20,197 bases of DNA from an uncultured Pirellulaceae bacterium (GTDB lineage Bacteria > Planctomycetota > Planctomycetia > Pirellulales > Pirellulaceae), in NCBI GenBank assembly GCA_934255105.1, contig CAKQNH010000008.1, forward strand, positions 1 through 20,197, read 5' to 3'. Shown here piece by piece: positions 1-5,809 of the stretch. A program made the position numbers and the translations under genes. Each line of letters begins with the position of its first letter. The stretch's first letter is position 1. The notes below the pieces were generated by a model. It saw nothing but the letters and a program-made list of their open reading frames with translations, was not told the origin of the DNA and made no database searches.

Positions 1-102
1 TAGGCAGGCAGGGCAGGTGCAGGGCGGTTTTATTCGGTGGACTAGCGCGTCCGTCTGTGCTACCATGTGATTATTCCATTTAGCTGTGGATTAAGAATTG
101 AA

Positions 103-138
103 GCGCCAGCGGGATCGCCTCCCTGCTGGCGTTTTTTT
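103..138 (+). terminator. Intrinsic terminator for an unseen plus-strand gene
   Basis: A GC-rich stem (CGCCAGC/GCTGGCG, extended by GGG/CCC with one bulged T at 124) with a 7-nt loop at 114-120 is followed by seven T at 132-138 on the plus strand. It would end a transcript arriving from left of the window. The TAA stop of the minus-strand DUF1580 gene (137-139) lies inside the T-tract, so the two genes converge. On the minus strand no U-run follows the hairpin. Bases 1-102 hold no recognisable gene, though two plus frames stay open to stops at about 70 and 83. Confidence 0.8.
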
Positions 139-445
139 ACCAGCCAGCCTTTTGAAGCTCGCTATCTGCGTCGGATTTAATCCGCTTGGCTAGCTTGGTC
201 GCCTCACCCATGCGACTGTCCTTGGCGGCTGTGACCTCTGCCCAAAAGCGGTTGAGCGCTTCAGCCGATGTGTAGCGATTGCCGGCCACAAATACGGTGG
301 CTAACCGGATGCCAACCAGACCTTGATTCTTCCAGCGGTAGCAGGCTGATAAATGAATCTTCTTGCCGCTGGGCTGTGGCGGTAGATGCTTCGGCAACTC
401 GCTAAACAGAATGAGTTGCTCGGATGTGATGTCGATTGTGGACAT
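137..445 (-). CDS. DUF1580-family small protein (putative excisionase-like HTH)
   Basis: The 102-residue product resembles the DUF1580 family, known mainly from planctomycetes. The recognisable core is residues 31-72, including HLSACYRWKNQGLVGIRLAT and then a V-A-G-N-R-Y-T-S-A-E-A-L stretch, which looks like a DNA-binding helix-turn-helix with a wing similar to MerR/excisionase proteins. I chose the ATG at 445 because AAAGG lies 6 nt upstream; the frame stays open to 490 but without a better start. The C-terminal 30 residues are charged and helical. It is the last gene of the integrase group, so a role as recombination directionality factor or element regulator is plausible (inference). An inverted repeat covers its ribosome binding site. 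Confidence 0.75.
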   Translation of the reverse strand: MSTIDITSEQLILFSELPKHLPPQPSGKKIHLSACYRWKNQGLVGIRLATVFVAGNRYTSAEALNRFWAEVTAAKDSRMGEATKLAKRIKSDADSELQKAGW

Positions 446-450
446 AAAAA

Positions 451-494
451 ACCTTTGCGACTGACCGGTACTAACTCGGAACAATTGCAAAGGT
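451..494 (-). promoter_or_regulatory. Inverted repeat covering the DUF1580 ribosome binding site
   Basis: Perfect 8-bp arms ACCTTTGC (451-458) and GCAAAGGT (487-494) are separated by 28 bp. In the minus-strand transcript the second arm contains the AAAGG Shine-Dalgarno sequence and is followed by a run of six U and then the AUG. Folding would hide the ribosome binding site, or act as a weak terminator. The structure is seen; its use is inferred. Confidence 0.4.
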
Positions 495-540
495 ACTACC
501 CCTTTTCCACGGGTAGATCGTTATTCGATGCTCACTTTAC

Positions 541-558
541 GAACTGAACGAACTGAAC
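541..558. repeat. Tandem 9-bp repeat, GAACTGAAC x2
   Basis: Two exact copies of GAACTGAAC followed by a partial GAA. They lie between the stop of the winged-helix-type gene and the start of the DUF1580 gene, where a promoter or operator for the latter would be. No function can be assigned from two copies. Confidence 0.5.
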
Positions 559-567
559 GAAAAACTA

Positions 568-1101
568 TCAAGAATCAGGGCTTCGAGCTTCTCGCCATTT
601 ATCCACGGCGTTCACGTCAAACCACTGTTTGCAGCCCTCTACGCGAATCGGCTTTGGGAATCCCATGCTTTTGATTCGGTAGGCTAGTGTTTGGCTGGTT
701 ATGGCCAGCATCCCGCACAGGTTCGCGCGGCTGATCTCAAGAGCTTGCGTGTCGGTTAATGTCTTGTTTGTCAAAATCTCCAAACAAAACTTTTCCCAGT
801 CCCTAATGGGCTGCCAGTCGATAGTTTTTTTTCCCGATTGAATGATTGCTGCGCAGAGGCTCTCCAAGTTCCACCCGCAACCGATCTTCACGTTATCAAC
901 TCCGCGCCATGGATAGAAGTTGCCCTTAATCAGTCCTTTTAATCGGGGGCGAACCGCCCGAAATTCCTCTTCTACTATCGACACGAACTCGTCCAGATCG
1001 CGTAACGTTTCCGGTGACGGCTCCTTCCCCTCGAGCGCTTTTTCCAGCGATTGAACTACAATCTGGTGGCCAAGTCGCCAGTATTTTTCGGCATCGTTCA
1101 T
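568..1101 (-). CDS. Hypothetical protein with C-terminal winged-helix/AlpA-like DNA-binding region
   Basis: Product of 177 residues from the ATG at 1101. Residues about 124-172 (SRANLCGMLAITSQTLAYRI, then K-S-M-G-F-P-K-P and a wing ending in W-F-D-V-N-A-V-D-K-W) look like an AlpA/excisionase-type helix-turn-helix in which the helix pair is followed by an aromatic wing. Residues 1-120 match nothing I recognise; they are mostly helical with several Trp. The start is uncertain: the frame extends to a TTG at 1191, 23 nt after the integrase stop, but that start has no well-placed ribosome site, whereas GGGA lies 8 nt before the ATG at 1101. It follows the integrase in the same direction and is probably co-transcribed. 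A role in element control is inferred. Confidence 0.6.
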   Translation of the reverse strand: MNDAEKYWRLGHQIVVQSLEKALEGKEPSPETLRDLDEFVSIVEEEFRAVRPRLKGLIKGNFYPWRGVDNVKIGCGWNLESLCAAIIQSGKKTIDWQPIRDWEKFCLEILTNKTLTDTQALEISRANLCGMLAITSQTLAYRIKSMGFPKPIRVEGCKQWFDVNAVDKWREARSPDS

Positions 1102-1214
1102 TGTCAGAATCCCATAGTTTGCAGAAAGTCGCTGCCAACCCGCCGGCGCTGCTATGGGACAGTGCTGACGGATCGGCGGCGGGGTGATCAAGCCCCTGGC
1201 GACGTAGATTTAAT

Positions 1215-2408
1215 CTAACCGATCTTTGTCATAATCTCGACGGCCAACCGCATGTTGCGCTCAGCGTAGATTTCCGATGTGCTCACGTTGGCGTGACCTA
1301 GCACTGCGGCCACTGACTCTAGGCTCTGCTCGGACTGCCTGACTTCGGTAGCGAGCGAATGCCGTAGTTGGTTGGGTGACCACCACTGAGCAGCCCGCCA
1401 CGCCTTAGCGGCTTCCTTGGTCGATTTCGCCGGTACTGGGTACGCCAGTTCACAAGCTCGAGTGATCGCCCGTCGATAGCTGTCGTTCGTGTAGCGGTGC
1501 CCAGCCGTGCGCGGCGGCCGGCGCATGCTGCCGATGCGTTCCATCTCATCCGCAATGGATCGCCTTGGCGAGAACACGTAGGGATCGCCGTTGCCCAGAT
1601 AGGGAGCCAACAGCAATCTGGCCTTGGGACCGATGACGATTAGCCGCTTCTTGCCTTTGTGCTTCGTTTTGTGTCGCTCGGGGCGGTACAACAGCAAACC
1701 ACCTTCAAGCGGCTCTAGGTCGGCTTCGCGGAGGTCGCACAGCTCGCCGGGACGCATGCCCGTTAGCCTTTGCAGCTTCACCATCGTCTGAATCATGATC
1801 GGCATGTGCGGCAAGGTCGCTTCGATAACCTCGTCTGCCACGGGTGCTACTGGTTCGGTCTCTCGCGCGTCGCTGCTGCCGATCTGCTCACCCCTGACTG
1901 ATTCAAGTCGCCTCAATACCGCTTCGTCAATCAGTTCCTCGCTGACTGCCCAGCGAAACATCAATTTGATTTTGCCGATGTGCATGTTGATGTAGGTCCG
2001 ACTGCAATCGTCATCGACCATCGACTTGATGTATTCCTTCATCGCGAGCGGTCGGAAGTCGGCAACGTCGTAATCGCCGTAGCGAGCCCGAAACCGCTTC
2101 ATCACTGCTCGGATCGTCTCAATTGAGCCCGTCTGGCTACCATCGTCCCTACGGTAACGCTTCTCACATTGCTTGCGGAAGCGGTTGATAAGCTCAGCCA
2201 CGGTACAGCCCGTTTCGTGCTCAGGCAGACCGTAGCGGCTGTCACGACCCGTAACGAGCCACTGGTTTATGAGTCGGTCATACTCCAGCCTGCTGGCCTT
2301 CGTCCCATGTGGGCCAAGATAGTGGTCCCTGCCGTTGATCGTGACAACAGCACGGCCACTTGCCCGATGCTTGCGGTACTTAGGGACCGCTGTAGATAAC
2401 TTCGGCAT
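1215..2408 (-). CDS. Tyrosine recombinase (phage-type integrase)
   Basis: The 397-residue product is a site-specific recombinase that cuts and rejoins DNA through a covalent phosphotyrosine. Residues 1-60 form the small N-terminal region common in planctomycete integrases (VVTINGRDHYLGPHGTKAS). Residues 65-170 fit a SAM-like core-binding domain and 190-390 the catalytic domain. Catalytic residues visible are Arg219 (TGMRPGEL), probable Lys247/249, Arg349 (NQLRH), His372 (LGHANVST) and nucleophile Tyr381. The usual first His of the HxxR box is Asn346. The ATG at 2408 is chosen because GGGAGG lies 8 nt upstream; the frame itself opens at 2435. It neighbours tRNA-Pro, the presumed integration target. 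Confidence 0.93.
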   Translation of the reverse strand: MPKLSTAVPKYRKHRASGRAVVTINGRDHYLGPHGTKASRLEYDRLINQWLVTGRDSRYGLPEHETGCTVAELINRFRKQCEKRYRRDDGSQTGSIETIRAVMKRFRARYGDYDVADFRPLAMKEYIKSMVDDDCSRTYINMHIGKIKLMFRWAVSEELIDEAVLRRLESVRGEQIGSSDARETEPVAPVADEVIEATLPHMPIMIQTMVKLQRLTGMRPGELCDLREADLEPLEGGLLLYRPERHKTKHKGKKRLIVIGPKARLLLAPYLGNGDPYVFSPRRSIADEMERIGSMRRPPRTAGHRYTNDSYRRAITRACELAYPVPAKSTKEAAKAWRAAQWWSPNQLRHSLATEVRQSEQSLESVAAVLGHANVSTSEIYAERNMRLAVEIMTKIG

Positions 2409-2432
2409 GCGAAAACGCCTCCCGTTGGAGCA

Positions 2433-2454
2433 CAAAGCGGTATGTACCGTTTTG
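2433..2454. promoter_or_regulatory. 22-bp near-perfect palindrome upstream of the integrase
   Basis: The arms CAAAGCGGTA and TACCGTTTTG around a TG centre pair at every position except one G/T (2437/2450). The site is 24 bp upstream of the integrase start, between it and the tRNA. The geometry fits a dimeric repressor operator or a recombinase arm site. The palindrome is seen directly; the binding protein is unknown. Confidence 0.45.
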
Positions 2455-2475
2455 CGCCTGTCTGGAAACGCCGCA

Positions 2476-2492
2476 CTTCCGAACGTCGGAAG
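2476..2492. promoter_or_regulatory. 17-bp perfect palindrome between tRNA-Pro and integrase
   Basis: Arms CTTCCGA (2476-2482) and TCGGAAG (2486-2492) around ACG. It is the second palindrome within 60 bp in the integrase-tRNA gap, with a different sequence from the one at 2433-2454. It may be an operator or an accessory recombination site; this is inference. Confidence 0.4.
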
Positions 2493-2529
2493 GTCACTAA
2501 GTCGTTATTCGGCAAGGATTAAAAGTGAG

Positions 2530-2604
2530 TCGGGCTGGCGGGATTCGAACCCACGACCTCTACCACCCCAAGGTAGCGCGCTAGCCAGGCTGCGCTACAG
2601 CCCG
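2530..2604 (-). tRNA. tRNA-Pro, anticodon GGG
   Basis: A full 75-nt cloverleaf is visible. The acceptor stem is CGGGCTG/CAGCCCG, the D arm GCGC/GCGC, the anticodon stem CTACC/GGTAG with loop TTGGGGT (anticodon GGG, T33 present), and the T arm GTGGG/CCCGC with loop TTCGAAT. The discriminator is A at 2530 and CCA is not encoded. It reads the proline codon CCC. The 3' end faces the integrase gene, so it is the likely attachment site of the element to its left, and the complete tRNA sequence shows that insertion left it intact. Confidence 0.97.
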
Positions 2605-2696
2605 AACTCGTCGCGGGCAAAGTGTCGATGGCTCAATAATGTGCTATCAACTGGGGACTTGGCCAGCGAATGATAGATTCTAACCACTGTTCCCAG

Positions 2697-3578
2697 CTAA
2701 GCAACGGGGCGCGGGCGAAGTCCGGCTAATCGCCGTAGCGTGGCTAGGTTCTTGACGTCCCATTCCATACCACTGTCAGGATCGGTCTCTTTGGGTGTCT
2801 CCAAATACATGGGCAGCTTCTTAAAGGCGACCGATCGCAAGAATCGCTGAAATGCCTCCTCGCCGATTTGACCCAGCCCTATGTGCTCGTGCCGGTCGAC
2901 GCGACTGCCACATTCCTTCTTGCTGTCGTTGATGTGAATGGCGGCAATCCGCGGCAGTACCGACTGCTGCTCAAGCTGCTGAGTCATTTCTTTGAGTCCC
3001 TTGGCGGTGCGAAAATCGTAGCCGGCGGCCAAGGCGTGACAGGTGTCCCAGCAAATCCCAACGTGCGGACTGTCGATCGCCGTCAATAACCAACTCAGTT
3101 GCTCAATCTGCCAGCCCAAGTTGCTCCCCTGCCCGGCGGTGTTCTCCAGCAGCAGCTTGCAAGTCTGCGGAGCAACTCGCTCGATGGCGGTCTGTACGGC
3201 ATGTGCGATGCGCTCAAGTCCCTGCTCGGGCGTGCTGGTCGTGTGCGAGCCGGGGTGCATGACTAGCCCCGACAGTTGCAACTGCTCGCACCGCTGCCAC
3301 TCGATGACCAGGGCGTCTAGCGACTTGTTCCACAACTCATCGTCGGGTGAGGCGCAGTTGATCAAGTACGACGTGTGGGCAATGGGCTCGGCCAATCGCG
3401 CGTCCTGGATGGCTTGAAGAAACTGCGCAGTGTCGCTGTCGCTGAGCGGCTTGCATTTCCACTGGTTGTTATTCTTAGTGAAAATCTGCAGGCAATCGCA
3501 GCCCGCCTGCTGAGCCCGCTGGGCCGCCAAGTGCAAACCACCGGCGATCGACATGTGGGCTCCAAAGCGATATGACAT
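2697..3578 (-). CDS. nfo: Endonuclease IV (AP endonuclease, family 2)
   Basis: The 293-residue product cuts the DNA backbone 5' to abasic sites in base excision repair and acts as a trinuclear zinc enzyme. The whole family set of metal ligands is present: His68, His108, Glu145, Asp178, His181, His215, Asp228, His230 and Glu260, in the expected motifs (HTSYLIN, MHPGSH, LLENTAGQG, WDTCH, HINDSK, RVDRHEH, YLETPKE). Length equals the usual 280-300 residues, and the start MSYRFGAHMS aligns with family N termini. It stands alone between the tRNA and a 240-bp repeat-rich gap, so it is probably its own transcription unit or lies downstream of 3821-4618. No clear U-rich terminator follows. Confidence 0.97.
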   Translation of the reverse strand: MSYRFGAHMSIAGGLHLAAQRAQQAGCDCLQIFTKNNNQWKCKPLSDSDTAQFLQAIQDARLAEPIAHTSYLINCASPDDELWNKSLDALVIEWQRCEQLQLSGLVMHPGSHTTSTPEQGLERIAHAVQTAIERVAPQTCKLLLENTAGQGSNLGWQIEQLSWLLTAIDSPHVGICWDTCHALAAGYDFRTAKGLKEMTQQLEQQSVLPRIAAIHINDSKKECGSRVDRHEHIGLGQIGEEAFQRFLRSVAFKKLPMYLETPKETDPDSGMEWDVKNLATLRRLAGLRPRPVA

Positions 3579-3655
3579 GGCTCATTGTTGCTTTCGTTGC
3601 TTGAGAAATTTGTTGAGGGTTTTATGTGCGCGAGGGGGATGGGGGAGGTTGCGGC

Positions 3656-3735
3656 GTAGGCTCGTAGCGCAGCCGCGGGTGTGGCATGTTTTCAGTTCCG
3701 GTGCCGTAACAGCGCTTCGCTCGTTACGAGCCTAC
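3656..3735. repeat. Palindromic intergenic repeat with nested hairpin
   Basis: Perfect 11-bp inverted arms GTAGGCTCGTA (3656-3666) and TACGAGCCTAC (3725-3735). Inside the right part is a nested hairpin: CGTAAC (3705-3710), AGCG-CTT-CGCT (3711-3721), GTTACG (3723-3728). The arrangement looks like a dispersed planctomycete intergenic palindrome. It lies between the nfo start and the stop of 3821-4618 and could fold in either transcript. Confidence 0.65.
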
Positions 3736-3789
3736 CGAATGCAGGCCTACCGAATGCAGGCCTACCGAATGCGGGCCTACGGAATGGAT
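3730..3789. repeat. Tandem 15-bp repeat, four units
   Basis: Unit GCCTACCGAATGCAG. Units 1 and 2 (3730-3759) are identical, unit 3 (3760-3774) differs at one base, and unit 4 (3775-3789) has diverged. The unit begins with the right arm of the adjacent palindrome, so the array probably grew from one end of that element by slippage. It is non-coding. Confidence 0.8.
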
Positions 3790-3820
3790 GAGTACGGATT
3801 GCGAGTGGATGAGTTGGTTG

Positions 3821-4618
3821 TTAATCAAAGATCATTAACAGGACTCTGCCGCTGGAGCAGAGGATAAACATGACGACCGATGCGATCCCCAGATAGTAGC
3901 CAATTTGAACCAGCCCTTTCGAGTTTGGATTGGCTAGCCCGGCATTGATGGATTTCAAGGCTTGGTGCCCGACCACCCAGGCGACAAGTCCAAAAATGGG
4001 ACAGCAGAATATTCCGAGCATGCCCATGACCAGTACAAAAACCCCTTGGTCTCCATGAGGGTACGTCTGTCCAAGGTTTGTCGAAGCGACGGGGCGATAC
4101 GGATTGGGGTCGCGGGTCGGACCAGCAAATGGATTGCTCGATGAGCCTCCTACGCTCGCTTGGAATTCATCGGCTGGCCGCCAGTTCTCATAGCGACTCT
4201 GCCGCAGTTGGTAACCGGGCCCGACGCGCCCCTCGCGAAACCAGCGTTGGAGAGTCTGTCGATCGACGGGGCCATATTCGGTTCCATCGACGGCGCGCAT
4301 CCAGTAACGCTCGGCTTCTGGAGGTGTGCTTGCGCGATCGCCAGACTGGTCGCGGTCGACACCGTCGAATGCGTTATGAAGATCGCCATCGGGCGCATCG
4401 ATGTCGTAACCTGACGCTGAAGAATCGCGCGCACCGCGAGAGGCAAAATCATCGAAGGGCAACCCAGTTCCTAGAGGCGGCGGAGAATTGAGTTGGGAGG
4501 GATTGAGTGGGATAGGATTGATATGTCCACAGGCGGGACAGCGGGCTCGCTTGCCCGCGCTCTCGTCGGCTACGGAAAGCCGTTTACCGCAACCCGCACA
4601 AACTGTTTCGATTGCCAT
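3821..4618 (-). CDS. Zinc-ribbon / GYF_2 / DUF4190-type membrane protein
   Basis: The 265-residue product begins with a zinc ribbon, Cys7/Cys10 and Cys27/Cys30. An acidic, Pro/Ser-rich linker follows, then a GYF_2-like module at about 104-152 (RYWMRAVDGTEYGPVDRQTL ... GYQLRQSRYENWRPA; the Y-G-P-V and W-R-P-A signatures fit). Two hydrophobic segments at about 192-217 and 238-262 flank the polar G-H-x-A-L-x-x-I region typical of DUF4190 proteins. The modules suggest a membrane-anchored protein-protein adaptor; the actual role is unknown. Its ATG (4616-4618) lies 3 nt after the ftr stop, so the two are almost certainly co-transcribed and probably translationally coupled. Similar zinc-ribbon/GYF_2 architectures are frequent in planctomycetes. 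Confidence 0.85.
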   Translation of the reverse strand: MAIETVCAGCGKRLSVADESAGKRARCPACGHINPIPLNPSQLNSPPPLGTGLPFDDFASRGARDSSASGYDIDAPDGDLHNAFDGVDRDQSGDRASTPPEAERYWMRAVDGTEYGPVDRQTLQRWFREGRVGPGYQLRQSRYENWRPADEFQASVGGSSSNPFAGPTRDPNPYRPVASTNLGQTYPHGDQGVFVLVMGMLGIFCCPIFGLVAWVVGHQALKSINAGLANPNSKGLVQIGYYLGIASVVMFILCSSGRVLLMIFD

Positions 4619-4621
4619 TGC

Positions 4622-5554
4622 TTAACTATTTCCATGAAGCTCGGGACGCAGATAGATGAAGCTCTTGCCCAGTCGCCCCGCATAATTGCCAGCCGTAATG
4701 CGCACTAAGCCAGGGGTGGGCAACGCCGCGTCGATGGCGGCGTAGGTAGCTCGTGCGACCGCTTCGAGGCTACTGCCGTTGATGACGATTTCCATGATCG
4801 AATGGACACCGTCGGGCACACGTGATTGCGCGCCGAGTTTGGCTTTGAGCGTCGGGCAGTATTCGGCAAATGTGCTGGCGATCATAAAGCTGTAGCGGCT
4901 GCCCGCCTTGGAGCCGCTGGCCGCTACGCCGCCAGGAAAAGTCAGCACACAACCGTCGAGTTGGTCGACAGCGACCACGGCGCTCTGGGCCGCATCGATG
5001 GCCGCATATTCACTAGTGGCCATGAACCACAGGTTGCCACCCATCACGCCGTCGCTAAAACCGAAGCGGCGCGTCAAGTAAAATTCGCCACCCATGATCG
5101 GAATCACCCAGCCTTTGGTGCCGTACCGCTCGTCGCGGAATTGGTGGCCATCGCCAAAGAAAGCCACTTTGCGCCCGAGCTTGAAATACTGGTCGCCTTC
5201 TATATGGTTGAAGCAGCGAGCGGTGGGGCAGGTCAGTACGTTCTGGCTGATGCGAGCTAGTAGCACTCGTTCCAAGTGCGTTTGTCGGTCTTTGCGAAAG
5301 CGGGGCACGTGCACTTGAATGATCGCTCCTGGGCGTCTGTCGGGGGTTTCTTGTCCAGCCGAGATGCCATCCAGAAAGCGAGCGACGCCCGCTTCACTGT
5401 CGCACAGGATTGTGCTGCTGGCATGTCCCGTGACCGCATGACAGCAATGATCGAGCCAAGTGCGATCGCGGGCGGTGATCAGGAATTCGGCGAAGATGCT
5501 GCGGAATCCCTCGGCATATGTATCTTCGACCAAGGCGTCGCGATCTTGGGACAT
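4622..5554 (-). CDS. ftr: Formylmethanofuran--tetrahydromethanopterin N-formyltransferase
   Basis: The 310-residue product transfers a formyl group between tetrahydromethanopterin and methanofuran in the archaeal-type C1 pathway, also found in methylotrophs and planctomycetes, where it serves formaldehyde oxidation. The family signature runs the full length: TYAEGFRSIFAEFLITARDR (12-31), GQETPDRRPG (67-76), ISQNVLTCPTARCFN (102-116), FFGDGHQ (132-138), W-V-I-P-I-M-G-G-E-F (149-158), G-V-M-G-G-N (169-174), FPGGVAASGSKAGSRY (206-221), CPTLKAKLGAQSRVPDGV (233-250), M-E-I-V-I-N-G (254-260) and R-I-T-A-G-N (285-290). The length fits the usual ~300. The start is ATG 5554 with GGA about 5 nt upstream. 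No other genes of this pathway (fhcABC, mch, fae, mtdB) lie in the window, so they must be elsewhere. The partner gene at 3821-4618 follows 3 nt downstream. Confidence 0.94.
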   Translation of the reverse strand: MSQDRDALVEDTYAEGFRSIFAEFLITARDRTWLDHCCHAVTGHASSTILCDSEAGVARFLDGISAGQETPDRRPGAIIQVHVPRFRKDRQTHLERVLLARISQNVLTCPTARCFNHIEGDQYFKLGRKVAFFGDGHQFRDERYGTKGWVIPIMGGEFYLTRRFGFSDGVMGGNLWFMATSEYAAIDAAQSAVVAVDQLDGCVLTFPGGVAASGSKAGSRYSFMIASTFAEYCPTLKAKLGAQSRVPDGVHSIMEIVINGSSLEAVARATYAAIDAALPTPGLVRITAGNYAGRLGKSFIYLRPELHGNS

Positions 5555-5699
5555 AATTCCAATCCGATGAGAGATTACGAGATACGGACGATCGTGGTGG
5601 CGGCCTGGCTCGCGGAAGTCGTTACACGTTGATGTGAGGGGTTGCCGTATCGGGCAACGCTGTGAAGCTTTTAGCTGTGAGCAATATACTGTGTTTCAT

Positions 5700-5780
5700 T
5701 GTAGAACAGTTGTCACTAAAGTTCGTCGCCGGCTTTGCCAGCGACGTGCGAGCGAAACGATTGGGGACAATCGTTCTACA
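5700..5780. repeat. 81-bp palindromic intergenic repeat
   Basis: The ends are inverted repeats, 5700-5714 against 5766-5780, matching at 13 of 15 positions and both starting TGTAGAAC. The right end holds a perfect hairpin, AACGATTG (5756-5763), loop GGGA, CAATCGTT (5768-5775). The middle holds another, GTCGC (5725-5729) to GCGAC (5741-5745) with a TTT loop. It sits between the cyclo-ligase stop and the ftr start. A relative of its right end lies at 13206-13230. It looks like a small non-coding dispersed element. Confidence 0.7.
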
Positions 5781-5809
5781 AAAAGCCTACGGGAGTGCAG
5801 GGGATGGCG

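Larger units (their letters stand above)
1..2560. mobile_element. End of an integrated element at tRNA-Pro, with integrase, wHTH and DUF1580 genes
   Basis: A tyrosine recombinase gene starts 121 bp from the 3' end of tRNA-Pro and points away from it, followed on the same strand by a winged-helix-type gene and a DUF1580 gene. Integrase beside the 3' end of a tRNA is the classic arrangement of an element that inserts into tRNA genes (established knowledge). The attachment core is inferred to lie in the tRNA 3' half, about 2530-2560. I found no second copy of that sequence between 1 and 2530, so the distal end should be left of the window. The left limit given is only the window edge. Whether the element is still mobile cannot be judged. 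Confidence 0.7.

Noticed and set aside
1..136. C-terminal end of a plus-strand gene in the first 83 bases
   Set aside because: The terminator suggests one, but two frames are open to different stops and neither short peptide is recognisable.
2335..2673. Plus-strand open frame containing a GWRDSNPRPLPP stretch
   Set aside because: This is the well-known false translation of a tRNA on the opposite strand, and the rest overlaps the integrase start.
3730..3789. Short regular repeats that might suggest a CRISPR array
   Set aside because: Units are 15 bp, directly adjacent without spacers, and no cas gene is near.
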